A stretch of DNA of 64,000 nt from Helianthus annuus (lineage: Eukaryota; Streptophyta; Magnoliopsida; Asterales; Asteraceae), in NCBI RefSeq assembly GCF_002127325.2, contig NC_035433.2, positions 78,496,079 through 78,560,078 of the forward strand. The letters run 5' to 3'. A program made the position numbers and the translations under genes. Positions 11,515 to 23,982 of the stretch are shown here, piece by piece. Position 1 is the first letter of the stretch. The number at the start of each line of letters is the position of its first letter. The notes below the pieces were generated by a model, which ran no database searches, was not told the origin of the DNA, and was given only the letters and a program-made list of their open reading frames with translations.

Positions 11515-12823
11515 GAGTAGGGTTCCTACGGAAAGTGTGTTTTTCCTAGAAAGTCTAGGAAGCGATCTGGTCCATCAGATTGGTGTGTTTAAGGGTTGAG
11601 ATTAAATCAACGGCAATCTTGTAATATTTAACTATATTTAATAGATTGTTTTAAATGATAAGGGGCAATTTCGTCATAACAGTGTTTAAAATCAATCAAA
11701 AATAACCGTCAACAAGTCACATTTCCTTATTACACGCGAATTTCCCTCTCTCTCACTTTCTCTCTCTAAACCCACAACGAAATCAATCAAAAATCATACC
11801 AAAAATACCTATAAATCATGGATGAAGATAAGAGATTTTCCAAGTTCTATATACGTAAGATCAAACGGACATTGTGTTCTGTGTTTTAGTTGGCGATTAG
11901 GGTTCAATTGTGTTCTACATTGAAGGATTTGAACAAGATGGATGGGAGAAGACTTGAAGTCGCCGGAAGAGAAAACACAGTCGCCGGAAGCAACGCCGGA
12001 AGAGAAAACACGGTCGTAATCTGCTTGTAAAACACATTTGTATGAATCTGCTTGCTGTTAAAACACAGCTGTATGAATCTGAATTGCTGTTAAAACACAG
12101 CTGTATGAATCTGAAGGATAAAACACATTTGTATGAATCTGCTTGCTGATAAAACACAGCTGTATGAATCTGAATGCTAAAACACAACTGTATGAATCTG
12201 CTTGATGTTAAAACACAGCGGTATGAATCTGCTTGCTGTTAAAACACACCTGTATGAATCTGAATGCTAAAACACAACTGTATGAATCTGCTTGCTGTTA
12301 AAATACAACTATATGAATCTGAATGCTAAAACACAACTGTATGCATCTGCTTGCTGTTAAAACACAACTGTTTGAATCTGAATGCTAAAACACAACTGTA
12401 TGAATCTGCTAGCTGTTAAAACACACCTGTATGAATCTGAATGCTAAAACACAACTGTATGAATCTGCTTGCTGTTAAAACACAACTGTATGAATCTGAA
12501 TAATAAAACACAGCTGTATGAATCTGCTTGCTGTTAAAACACATCACCAATAACAAATTGTTAAAACACAGTACCAAGAACATGCTGATAGATTCCAGCA
12601 AGAAAACGAAAGAATAATTGATATTAAGTGAAATCAGAAATCGAATACAAAAAATTCCGAAATTTATGGATAGTTAGTTATTGAAGATAATTTCCTAAAA
12701 TAAAAATAGATTGTGAAAGTACATAAATGCCCTTTTAGATAAAATCCTTCAATGCCACATGTCGCGTTCTTATTGCTTCCTAGACTTTCTAGGAAAAACA
12801 CACTTTCCACCCAACTCCTACTC
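11515..12823. mobile_element. Non-autonomous Mutator-like TIR element carrying a tandem array
   Basis: The ends are inverted copies over about 45 bp, with the strongest block GGAAAGTGTGTTTTTCCTAG in both arms. TATAATATTA is repeated on both sides (11505-11514 and 12824-12833), a 9-10 bp target duplication. No transposase frame is present. The centre (12027-12535) holds a repeat array, and the left part is CT-rich near 11745-11765. Minus-strand frames inside it (for example 11915-12187) are repeat translations. Confidence 0.8.
12027..12535. repeat. Tandem array of 28-31 bp units
   Basis: AAAACACAACTGTATGAATC is followed alternately by TGCTTGCTGTT or TGAATGCT, which gives alternating units of about 31 and 28 bp, roughly seventeen in all. 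The array lies wholly inside the TIR element at 11515-12823. Confidence 0.85.
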
Positions 12824-12833
12824 TATAATATTA

Positions 12834-13180
12834 TGTAATGTAATGTGATTTGATATAATTGTTGATACATTTATGTCTGTAGCTTGTAATCTTTAACGTT
12901 TTGTAATAGAACGGTCTTTGTTTATGTTTTATGTTTGTTTTGATGTAAGTTGACCAAGTCAAGACATCATCCTGTCTTGACTTGGACAACAATTTGTTGA
13001 ATTATGTTAAGTGTAAATGTTCAATGATGTGTTTTAAAACACACTCATTTATTTATGTATTTTGTATACTAATTTGGTTGATTTTATATGTTTTTACTCA
13101 TTATAGGCTTGTATTGGATCAATTTGTGTTTTAGTAGATACCGATGTGAAAATGAAATGAAAATGAGCAAAACGTTATAA
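12834..13180. other. AT-rich spacer, no gene seen
   Basis: This stretch contains no reading frame of note and no recognisable ends. A short near-repeat, CATCCTGTCTTGACTTGG against the preceding TGACCAAGTCAAGACATC, forms an inverted repeat at 12950-12987. Confidence 0.4.
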
Positions 13181-13288
13181 TCTAATACTAATAAAAAAGT
13201 CCCCTTAATGCCACATGGCATTCCCTCAAAATAAGGGATTTTATCAAAATGTCATGTGGCAATTTATTATACTACATCAACCATAATA

Positions 13289-13324
<36 letters not shown>

Positions 13325-14303
13325 TAATTTTTATAAAGACCATTCTTCACCTTAATAAATATTTTTTTATGCATTATCTCACTCAAAAGAAATTGATATA
13401 TCATGATACTTGAGTTACTAAATTATACTATATGATATCTAAATAAAAATATAAGAATTACTTTTATCTCTTGAATATACCGATTTTACATATCAAACAT
13501 CAAGACTATCTTCACGTTTATGACATACGATAAAAGCGTCATTATATTTTTTTAATATGTCTGTGTTTAATATGAATATCCTTTAAAATCAAAAGCCTTT
13601 TAATTGTAGGTTTATTATTATATTTAACAAAGCTATTATTTTTTTTATTATTAATATCCCTGACTTGATAATATAACACCTCATTAAGATTAACCGCATA
13701 CATAGATTAATCACGTATATTTCTAAAACCAAATGATTTAATATAGTAAGTATTGATAAAAATGATAAAGTAACAAATCTACTAATAAAAGAGTCTTCTT
13801 AATGCCACATGTCACTCTAATTTAGCTTTTAATAAACATCAAATCCTATTTAACTTTTAATATAAGATTCCAATTATTATCACGGGTCACTCTCTCCTCC
13901 AACTTTACAATTTGGGATTACATTTATTTATAAATATTTTTTAATCCTTATGCTTACTAATGTAATAAATTTAATTAAATATGTTAATAAATATATTAAG
14001 ATACACTATTTAATTAATTTTATAGATAAATACAATGTATTTTGTTAAATATTATCATAAAAAATACAATAATTAGATCTTTTTTACTAAACTATCCTTA
14101 TATTAATACTAATCGGAAACACGTAATAATTAGATTATAATATTACTACATTTTTTTAACTATGTGATTAGGATTAAATAGAAGTATGATTTACAATTTT
14201 TTTTATTTTAGTACACGGGTTTGTAACACTTAGAAATTAAAATATTATTCAATCTAAGTTTTTTTTATATTTAATCCGTGTAATACACGGGTTTATAAAC
14301 TAG
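13181..14303 (+). mobile_element. Non-autonomous Helitron (or two overlapping Helitrons)
   Basis: The left end TCTAATACTAATAAAAAAGT follows an A. The right end is a hairpin (CCGTGTAATACACGG, 14276-14290) and then TTTATAAACTAG followed by T. TC at the start, a hairpin about ten bases before CTAG, and insertion between A and T are the Helitron hallmarks. A second start-like sequence, TCTACTAATAAAAGAG, at 13778 is followed by the same AATGCCACATG block as the first start, so a younger 526-bp copy (13778-14303) may sit inside an older one. No Rep/helicase gene is present. Confidence 0.7.
13284..13323. repeat. (AAT)n microsatellite
   Basis: About thirteen AAT/TAA units lie inside the Helitron, close to its left end. 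Confidence 0.9.
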
Positions 14304-14469
14304 TTCATACTAAAAAAAGAGTTTAGATAAAAATAAATTTGTCACTTTGGAAAATCATATTTTAAATTTTTAGTTGCAATAATTATATTACTTTTGTAAT
14401 CAATATTAATTAATGAGGCATTTAATTTATTTCCTTACCACTTTCATACGTAAATAACAAAGTCATATT

Positions 14470-14545
14470 GCCACTTAGCTTATAGCATAGTGGTTAAGAG
14501 TAATTATCTCTTGTGAGAAGACCAAGTTTCAATACCTAGGAGATG
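14470..14545 (+). ncRNA. tRNA-derived SINE head, degenerate
   Basis: TAGCATAGTGGTTAAGAG (14483-14500) resembles a Pol III A box. AAGTTTCAATACC (14524-14536) resembles a decayed B box at normal tRNA spacing. The cloverleaf is incomplete and an A-rich tail follows at about 14560-14585, so a tRNA-derived SINE relic is likelier than a working tRNA gene. Confidence 0.4.
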
Positions 14546-15020
14546 TATCTATTTAAGGGGAAAAAATAGTCATTAAAAAAAATTCATATTAAACAAGTTG
14601 GAATTATATCATAAATGAAATATGGGCTAAGTTGTAAGATTTTTTTTAATTTGTCATAATAAAATGTTAAAATATCATTTTGCCCTTTGTTAAAAGGGAG
14701 GGAAAAAAACTAAATGTTAAATATCATTTTGGCCTTCATTAAAAGGGAGGGGAAAAAAACTAGATGTTAACTGAAAAATCTAATTAGATTTTGATTTTGA
14801 ATGAAAATTGTAACAAAATTTGAAACACGGGGACCAGATTCAAAAGGTTTGAGTTTTATATTAAAATGACAAAAGTGAGCAAATCGCACGGACCATTTTG
14901 GCAGTTTACTCTAATATTTATAAAAACTAATCTAGGATTTAACAAATTTGTTCTCCAAGTTAAACCCATGTAGGGCCCATAAGGCCTAAGAACCCAACAT
15001 ACAATACAATATTATATATA
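14546..15020. other. AT-rich spacer with a short tandem duplication, no gene seen
   Basis: A unit of about 60 bp, with AAATATCATTTTGCCCTT and AAATATCATTTTGGCCTTC followed by AAAGGGAGG, is present twice in tandem at 14668-14765. Nothing else is recognisable. Confidence 0.4.
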
Positions 15021-15380
15021 GGGGAGGGTTTAAGTGAAAATTTCTTTTATGGTGAAAACTCGAAAACTAACTAAAAATGCGTAAAAAACATACCAAATTT
15101 TTTTTTACAATTTCTTTATTAAAAATTGCTATTTTTTGTATACAAAAAAAAAAAAATTTTCAAAAAAAAAAAAATTTGTAGTGCACGTGTGCAATAATAC
15201 ACATTTGTAGTACACACATAATGCACATGTGCAGTACGGGGTATTTTTTTTTTTGAAAAAAGTTTTTTTTTTATATACAAAAACTAGCAAAAATTTGTAA
15301 AAAAAATGGTATGTTTTTTGGTTTTTTAGTTAGTTTTTGGGTTTTCACTTTAACTAGTGGTTTTTAATTGAACATTCCCC
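15021..15380. mobile_element. MITE-like TIR element, family C copy 1
   Basis: GGGGAGGGTTTAAGTGAAAA at the left and, reversed, GGGGAATGTTCAATTAAAAA at the right begin a long inverted repeat. Both arms hold GTGAAAACTCGAAAACTAAC-like blocks and poly-A/poly-T tracts. The interior has no coding capacity. It follows TATATATA. A relative is at 26485-26913. Confidence 0.65.
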
Positions 15381-15475
15381 TATTTTGAGACCATGGGGGT
15401 AGATATGTTAAAAATTCTTATTTTGGACTAATATAGTAAAAGTGATATAACCACAAGGGTCAAAAACGTAATTTA

Positions 15476-15991
<516 letters not shown>

Positions 15992-15993
15992 AT

Positions 15994-16280
15994 ATGGAAT
16001 TGCGCTAAGTGTACAAAGTCATAAAATACCACAATTTCAGCCATGAAACACACTCAAAACTCATAAATAACAGAGTGAAAATCACTAAAACACAATATCC
16101 AAACCCTTACAGTCCATAAAAACTTCAAACATACCATCGTAGAATTATGAATATAAAACACAACATGATAATCAACATAAAACACACTAATGTTTTGAGT
16201 GTATTTTATGGTTGACATTATAGTGTTTTATGACTTTTTACACTTTGTAGGAAAAAATGAACTTTGTAGCCAACTCCCAC

Positions 16281-16281
<1 letters not shown>
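15994..16281. mobile_element. MITE-like element with 50-bp imperfect TIRs
   Basis: TACAAAGTCATAAAATACCA near the left end and, reversed, AAAGTCATAAAACACTATAA near the right end begin matching arms that continue to ACACTCAAAAC in both. It is packed between fold-back element D and a (TA)n run. It has no coding capacity. Confidence 0.55.

Positions 16282-16340
<59 letters not shown>
16282..16340. repeat. (TA)n microsatellite
   Basis: TA run of about 57 bp between two inverted-repeat elements. Confidence 0.95.
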
Positions 16341-16342
<2 letters not shown>

Positions 16343-16589
16343 GTGAGTAAACGAACAATAAGGCTTATCGTACGATACGTACATGATCATCCCAACCTTA
16401 CGAATTCAATCTTCCACTTACCCCATGCTAGCCATTTTTTCACATGCGATATTCAATCTTCCACATGCGATTTCATTTGCATTGGATTTCAAAACATGTG
16501 ATTTCATTGCATTTTCAAGCCATGCGATTTCATTTGCCTTTTTATAACATGCAAAGATTGAATTCGCACCAGATCGTACGACTGGAGGA

Positions 16590-18983
16590 TGTGACACTCG
16601 AGGTTTTTCCGAACGATCACCTTGTAACATTTTGTGTATATATATATATTAGTAAATGAAAACGTGATTTTTACTTGATATGTGACGTATGTATGTATTA
16701 TATATGTAAATATGAGAGCCGAAACCACGACCCGAGACCATGACTCGCAACCGGGCGGTTGCGAGTGGGTCACTCGGTTGCGAGTGGGCCTTTGGGCCGT
16801 AACCGGTTTGGGTCGAAACCCCCAAGCCCAACCCGAAACACCCTATGAATATATATCCCACCTCCTCCTCATTTCCTTCATTTGTTACACCAAACAAACA
16901 CACACCTCTTCTATTTTCTCTCAACTAAAAACCCCAAGCCAACAACATCCAAACTCTTCCAAACTTTCGGTTCAAGCTCAAGGATCTCGGACAAGGAAAC
17001 TCGGTCAAGACCAATTCGGACACTCCATCTTCTCGGTTCTCTTTTCTTTGTTTTCGGCTCCTCCTTTCATAACCGGTTAGTGTTATCTTTGTGTATCTTT
17101 TGTGTATAAGATTTATGTGGGTTAAATGAACTAGAAATATTATGCTTGGTTAGAAATACTATGCATGATTTTTAGGAAGATTGTGAAGTTTTGACTATGT
17201 GTGTTAAACCCTATGTATGATACTTGCTAACATGCTTAAATGGTTATGGAATAATGGTTTAAGGATGTTTAGGGCCAACCGAGTTATGTTAATGCCACTA
17301 AGTGTATGTTTTACTTGTTCTTGCATATTAATCTTGTTAGAAATAGGTGATTTTCGGTCCAAAATGTGTGATTATGTTGGCATGAAAACCCTAGAAAAAC
17401 TATGAACTTGATGAACTTGTTGAAGATAGTTTGAAGATTTTAAAATGGTAATGTTTGATCTATTGTTGTATATGGTCAAAATTAGGAAAAGTGTTTGTAG
17501 AAACCCTATTGGCTGTTTCCAAATATGGGTCTGATTTCATATGTACAATTTGGACTGTCTTTTCTGCATCATCACGTGTATATGAAAGTGACAGATTACG
17601 ACTCGCAACGACAGCATTCCGACTCGCAACGACAGCATTCCGACTCGCAACGACGGCATTACGACTCGAAACCACACGGTTGCGACTCGCAACCAAAGCA
17701 TGACAAGTCGAAACCACGAGATTTCGACTCGAGACTACGACGGTTGCGACTCGCAACCAACACGTGACAACTCGAGACCACGATTGCGACTCGCAACCAT
17801 AACGAGACAAGCCGAGACCACCTGGTTGCGACTCGAGACAAGCTGGTTGCGAGTGGGCTGTCCATTTTGGTTATTGGGCCATTCTGTGTTAACTTGGACT
17901 ATCTGTTAAATGGACTATGTGATGCGGTTGACTGTTTAATTGTTTAGGCCGGCCCAATAACCCAATGACTGTTTACTTATATGCTTGATACGTGCCTATA
18001 TGTGTTTTACGTGAATGATTGTGCACCGAACCTGACCTATACCGGTAACCATGTTAGGACGTGGTGACCAACGTGATTGACAAGTAACCTAAACCTACCG
18101 AGCAACCCAAGGTGAGTTCACAACTTAAAAGCATGCGTCCCGGTGGTTTGGGACACGAGACTAACAACCCTATCCCCTGGTAAAAGGGGATACCATTTAC
18201 ATACCTTCCCTAGTTATTGGGAACAAAACCTACTTTTTCTTCCCGGGTATTGGGAAACCTTTTGGTTAATTACTGTTTATACGGATTGCAACTAACGGCA
18301 CTAAACGAAACTCTATCACTCAAGTCCCTACTACAAATACCGATTAGTCGCCGGGTTAGGCGAACGGGTTATTAGTTGATAGCGCTATTTAGGTGTTTAC
18401 CAGCCTCACACCGTGCCCTGGTCTGGGACGGGCGTGAACTAATGTACTCAGATATTCGTCAATGATGATAGAACATTGACATCGGGGCATCCTGCGGATA
18501 CGCAACGGTTACCTAGTGTTCGGTATTGGAAAAACAGTTTAGTCGCTAACTTTTGGGGTAGCTCCCCAGGGCATGTATAAACGGATAAATTAACCGGCGA
18601 AACAAAGTTTTTGGTAATTAAAACTGGACAACTAGTGAACTCACTCAGCATTATTGTTGACCCCTTACTGCATGCTTTGCAGGTGACCAGTGACGAAGGA
18701 GCTTGCAGCTTGGGAACGTGTAGTGTCTGTTCACCCTTGTGTTGGGTGTTACCTTATTTTGAATCATGAACTTTGTTTTAAACTACCTTACTTATGCTTC
18801 CGCTATTTATTACTGTTTTGAACTTAACACTTTAAACTCTGAACTTAATATTTGCTAAGCTTATGATTAGTAAGTATTACTTTTGTTATCAACATAAGTA
18901 TTCAGTATAATTGGTGGCTGGATCCTGGTCGGTCACGCCCCCGAAGCGGGTGTTATCCGCAGGTGGATTTTGGGGGTGTGACA
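16590..18983 (+). repeat. 5' LTR of the Tekay-type element
   Basis: It runs from TGTGACACTCGAGG to GGGGGTGTGACA. A TATA-like AATATATATCCC lies at 16849-16860, followed by a CT-rich stretch (CCACCTCCTCCTC) typical of a plant transcription start. CpG-rich repeats of TTGCGACTCGCAA type lie before the TATA box (about 16735-16790) and again at 17590-17850. Small open frames here are repeated exactly in the 3' LTR and show no protein-like features. Confidence 0.92.
17590..17850. repeat. Array of palindromic GGTTGCGACTCGCAACC motifs
   Basis: CGACTCGCAACGACAGCATT and related units recur about eight times. Two units (17678-17694 and 17742-17758) are perfect 17-base palindromes, GGTTGCGACTCGCAACC. Diverged units carry TCGAAACCACG or TCGAGACCACG. 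The array is far richer in CpG than its surroundings. The identical array is at about 24983-25243 in the 3' LTR. Confidence 0.85.
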
Positions 18984-18986
18984 GAT

Positions 18987-19000
18987 TGGTATCAGAGCCA
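18987..19000 (+). promoter_or_regulatory. Primer-binding site (tRNA-iMet type)
   Basis: TGGTATCAGAGCCA lies three bases after the 5' LTR. It matches the usual plant initiator-methionine tRNA primer site and sets the start of minus-strand synthesis. Confidence 0.9.
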
Positions 19001-19273
19001 TTGGTTATAGTGAACTTGGTTTTAAAAAGGGGAAAATCTTTTTGGAGAAAACCAGACTATAACCCGTGACTCGCGACGACACTACACTCCAAGTGCAAGG
19101 CTCGACACATTTGACCTCATAGCTCGGACCAGTGTTTACTTGTTTGCTTTATGTTTCCTGATATGATATACGTACTAGTGTGCCTAAACTAGATAGATAC
19201 ACCTCTCTCTTCTATCTCATTCTCGCTACACTACGACATCACACTCATACTGTGTTTTCTGGTTATGAAGACA

Positions 19274-22200
19274 ATGAGTGGACGCGGAAGAGGAAACATT
19301 AACATGACGCAGGCTCAGTTCACTAACCTGCTCAACACAGTGGCTGCGGCTTTTGCAGCCCACCCCATAGGTAAGCTCGTTGCTTTAGCATGTATAGATC
19401 CTACCGCCACATCGACTTTTCGCCTCTAAACCTATACGCTTCGCTTCTCACGAACAGGTCAGCATGCACCGGCGCAACCACCAGTGTGTACTTTCAAAAC
19501 TTTCATGGATTGCAAGCCTCTCCCTTTCAACGGCACTGAGGGTGCCATAGGTCTTCTGCATTGGATTGAGAAAATTGAAGCTGTTTTTGCCGTTTGCGAG
19601 TGTCCTCCTGCAAATTGGGTGAAATTTGCTACTGCTACGCTTGAAGGAAGCGCGCTTTCTTGGTGGAAGGCGCAGATTCAGATGTTTGGGTTGGAAACTG
19701 CTAATGCTACGGCATGGGAGGATTTCAAGGATATGATTAAGGATGAATACTGTCACCGGGATGACATCCACAAGCTTGAGAACGAGTACTATGAGCTCAA
19801 GATGGTTGGGTCAGAGATTGAAACCTACACCAAGTTGTCCAATGACTATGCTGCTCTCTGCCCGAACATGTCCCGACCAATGTACCGAAGGATCGAACTG
19901 TATATCAAAGGTTTGGCTCCAGAGATTCGAAGCCATGTCACTTCAGCCAACCACACTACCATTCAGCCGATTGTTCGACTTGCTCACAAACTTACTGATC
20001 AGGCCGTAGAAGAGGGCCGGTTGCCCAAAAGGATCAATGCTACCGTCGGAACTTCTAGTGACAACAAACGTAAGTGGGAAGGAAATCCAAGCAAGGATGC
20101 TAACCCCACTCAGGCCCCAGCACAGCAAAGGAAAACCGAAAACAACAAGGGCGCTCAACAACAGGGTGGCTATCGTGGAAACCACCCCAAGTGCAACAAG
20201 TGCAATCGACATCACAGCGGGCAGTGTGTGAAGGGTCAGTGTCAGCGATGTAACAAAATGGGGCATGAGGCCAAGGATTGCAGAAGTCAGTTCCCAGCTA
20301 GACAGAACCAGCAGCAACCCCAACAGCAACAGCAGCAGGGAAACAACCGGGCATGTTTTAAGTGTGGAGCTGAGGGGCACTTTAAGAAGGATTGCCCTGA
20401 ACTGAATCAGAATCGCAACAATAATCAGGGAGCTGGGAACAACAACCAGAACAACAATGCTGGGAATGGTGCTAGAGGAAGGGCTTTCGTGATTGGAGCT
20501 GGTGAAGCAAGGAATGACCCCAATGTCGTGACGAGTAAGTTCCTACTCGATGATCGTTATGTTTCTGTGTTATTTGATTCCGGTGCCGATGCTAGTTATG
20601 TATCCCTACGTATTAGTAAGAAGCTTAAGCGTCCGCTTTCGTTACTAAGTTCTCCTCATATCGTCGAGTTAGCTAATGGAAGAAACATCGAAGCCTCACA
20701 TGTTGTCAAAGGCTGCAAACTAGAGTTGTCTGGTCAGACATTTAGTATCGATCTTTTCCCTGTTACTCTTGGAAGCTTCGACGTCGTTATTGGTATGGAT
20801 TGGTTATCCAAGCATCGCGCTGAGATCCTCTGTCAAGAGAAAGCAGTTCGTATTCCTCGCCGTTCTGGCAAACCCCTCATTGTACAAGGTGGCAAGGGTG
20901 GAGAAATCTCCGGCATTATCTCGTTCTTGAAGGCCCAGAAGTGTTTACGGAAAGGGCACACCGCTATCTTGGCACTTGTTACCAACACGCAGGAAAAGGA
21001 AAAGAGGATTGAAGACTTTCCAGTAGTACGCGACTATCCCGAGGTATTTCCTGAGGAATTACCTGGACTCCCTCCCCATCGTCAGGTCGAATTCCAAATC
21101 GAGCTAGCTCCCGGAGCAGCGCCTATAGCTCGTGCACCTTATCGACTAGCCCCCGCAGAATTGAAGGAACTCTCTATTCAACTACAGGAACTTTTGGATA
21201 AAGGATTTATCCGTCCTAGCTCATCACCCTGGGGAGCACCGGTACTCTTTGTTAAGAAGAAGGATGGCACGTTCCGAATGTGCATAGACTATCGTGAGTT
21301 GAACAAGGTTACCATCAAGAATCGTTACCCTCTCCCGCGAATCGACGATTTGTTTGATCAACTGCAAGGATCGAGCTACTATTCTAAGATTGACCTGCGA
21401 TCAGGCTACCATCAGTTAAGGGTCCGTAACGAAGACATCTCCAAAACTGCATTCAGAACTCGTTATGGTCATTATGAATTCCTCGTTATGCCCTTTGGAA
21501 TGACCAACGCCCCTGCAGTGTTCATGGATCTCATGAACCGGGTATGCAAACCCTACCTCGACAAATTTGTGATCGTGTTTATAGACGACATCTTGATCTA
21601 CTCGAAAAGTCAGGAAGAGCATGAACAGCACCTACGCCTTATCCTCGAACTCCTTCGCAACGAGCAACTGTATGCCAAGTTCTCGAAATGCGACTTCTGG
21701 CTTCGAGAAGTCCATTTCCTTGGGCACGTGGTTAACAAGGACGGAATCCACGTCGACCCAGCTAAGATCGACTCTATAAAGAATTGGCCTACCCCTAAAA
21801 CTCCCACTGAAGTTCGCCAATTCTTGGGATTGGCAGGTTACTACCGCAGATTTATTCAGGGATTCTCTAAGATTGCACAACCTCTCACGACACTCACTCA
21901 GAAAGGCGTCACCTACAAGTGGAATGAAGCACAGGAATCTGCTTTTCAGAGGCTTAAGGATAACCTCTGCAGTGCTCCAATTCTCTCGTTACCTGAAGGA
22001 ACGGACGACCTTGTGGTTTACTGTGATGCGTCTATTCATGGGCTCGGTTGCGTGTTGATGCAACGCGAGAAAGTCATTGCTTACGCATCCCGACAACTTA
22101 AGACACATGAAAGGAACTACACAACACACGACTTGGAGCTAGGAGCAGTGATATTTGCGCTTAAGATATGGAGACATTACCTGTACGGTACCAAGTGCAC

Positions 22201-23890
22201 CATTTACACCGATCATAGGAGTCTCGAGCATATCTTCAAGCAGAAGGAGTTAAACATGCGACAACGCCGATGGGTCGAACTTCTGAATGATTATGAATGC
22301 GCCATCAAGTATCATCCGGGCAAGGCCAATGTTGTGGCAGACGCCCTCAGCCGGAAAGACACTATACCAAAGCGCGTGCGAGCATTACAACTTACCATCC
22401 AGTCTAGTCTTCCTACCCAGATTCGAAATGCTCAGATTGAAGCTCTGAAACCGGAAAACATCAGGGCTGAGTCCCTGCGAGGATCGAGGCAGCAACTAGA
22501 ACAGAAAGAGGACGGCGCCTACTATGTGGCAGGGCGCATTTGGGTCCCACTTTACGGAGATCTACGAGAGCTTGTGATGGACGAAGCCCATAAGTCCCGT
22601 TACTCAGTACATCCTGGTTCAGATAAGATGTACCACGACTTAAGAACCACCTACTGGTGGCCTGGCATGAAAGCCCACATAGCAGCCTATGTTGGCAAAT
22701 GTTTGACCTGTGCAAGAGTCAAGATCGAGTATCAGAAACCAGCAGGCCTACTACAGCAACCCGAAATCCCGAAATGGAAATGGGAACAGATTTCCATGGA
22801 TTTTGTTACAGGGCTACCTAGATCTCAACGCGGGAATGACACTATTTGGGTGATAGTAGATCGATTGACTAAGTCTGCACACTTTCTGGCCATTAAGGAA
22901 ACAGACAAGTTTTCTACCTTGGCAGAAATCTATTTGAAGGAAGTAGTCTCCAGGCACGGGGTGCCAACTTCTATTATTTCTGACCGAGACGCTCGTTTTA
23001 CTTCCGAATTGTGGCAAGCTATGCACAAATCCTTTGGCTCACGTTTGGACATGAGCACCGCTTATCACCCGCAAACGGATGGGCAGTCTGAACGCACCAT
23101 CCAAACCCTGGAAGACATGCTTAGAGCATGTGTGATCGATTTTGGCAAGAACTGGGAGAAGCATCTGCCGTTGGTGGAATTCTCCTACAATAACAGCTAC
23201 CACACCAGTATTCAGGCGGCACCTTTTGAGGCATTGTACGGTCGTAAATGCCGATCACCACTCTGCTGGGCGGAAATAGGTGACAGTCAACTCACAGGCC
23301 CAGAACTAGTGGTAGATACAACGGAAAAGATTTCCCAGATCAGGCAACGCATGGCGGCAGCTCGTGACCGTCAGAAAAGCTACGCTGACAAGCGTAAGAG
23401 ACCGTTAGAATTCCAGGTCGGGGACCGGGTTCTACTTAAAGTCTCACCCTGGAAGGGTGTGGTTCGTTTCGGTAAACGAGGCAAACTGAATCCACGGTAT
23501 GTTGGACCATTCGAAATTACCGAGAAAATCGGTAAGGTTGCTTATAGATTGAACCTGCCTGCAGAGCTGAGTGCAGTGCACAACGTCTTTCATGTATCTA
23601 ACCTGAAGAAGTGTTTGTCGGATGAAACACTTGTGATTCCTTTTAAGGAACTGACGATTGATGAACAGCTACATTTTACTGAGGAACCGATTGAGATCAC
23701 GGATCGAGAGATCAAAACCCTCAAACGTAGCCAGATACCCCTTGTACGAGTTCGTTGGAACTCACGGCGCGGCCCAGAGTTTACCTGGGAGCGGGAGGAC
23801 CAGATGAAGTCCAAGTATCCCCAGTTATTCCCAAACGAAAACCCCAGCACTGAAGCTACAACCGAATTTCGGGACGAAATTCCAAACTAA
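19274..23890 (+). CDS. Gag-Pol polyprotein of the Tekay-type element (spliced, intact)
   Basis: The long frame runs without a stop from about 19458 to 23890 but has no good ATG at its 5' end. A short upstream exon with ATG at 19274 joins it in frame if the GT-AG intron 19371-19457 is removed, giving about 1509 residues. Counting from 19484, the domains are: gag; two CCHC zinc knuckles near residues 253 and 290; an aspartic protease with FDSGA near 363; a reverse transcriptase with FIDDILIYS near 699; an RNase H with CDAS near 847; an integrase with an HHCC region near 1040-1075 and a DDE core ([15 protein letters not shown], then the E of GQSERTI); and a chromodomain-like end ([19 protein letters not shown]) that in relatives directs integration to chromatin. 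All catalytic motifs I checked are present. The first exon resembles the start of the gag remnant at 52720-52908. Confidence 0.9.
19371..19457 (+). other. Probable intron near the start of gag (87 bp)
   Basis: The sequence runs from ATAG|GTAAGC to CACGAACAG|GTCAGC. It contains an in-frame TAA at 19427, so it must be spliced or bypassed for translation from the ATG at 19274. The phases on both sides agree exactly. The alternative is initiation inside the second exon at a non-ATG or later ATG (for example 19505). Confidence 0.6.
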
Positions 23891-23982
23891 CGGGGGGATG
23901 ATGTGACACCCCGTTGAAACACGCCAGCTTGGCAGTGGCTGCTTCAACTTTCGGCACGAAAGTTCTTAAAACTTGGGGATAA
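23864..23982 (+). promoter_or_regulatory. Two successive palindrome + polypurine + TGTGACA modules
   Basis: The first palindrome (23864-23882, GAATTTCGGGACGAAATTC), the purine run AACGGGGGGATGA and TGTGACACC at 23902 look like a complete plus-strand primer site and LTR start, yet the LTR does not begin there. About 80 bases on come a second palindrome (23946-23964, AACTTTCGGCACGAAAGTT), the purine run ACTTGGGGATAA and the real LTR start at 23983. Confidence 0.75.

Noticed and set aside
14470..14545. Functional tRNA gene
   Set aside because: The B box is degenerate and no full cloverleaf can be drawn; kept only as a SINE-like relic.
16682..17080. 132-codon frame in the Tekay LTR (also 24075-24473)
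   Set aside because: It overlaps the probable transcription start and is non-coding in character; its repetition merely reflects the two LTRs.
20037..20380. Overlapping frames on both strands within gag
   Set aside because: Shadows of the gag-pol frame, which has the zinc knuckles and continuous homology.
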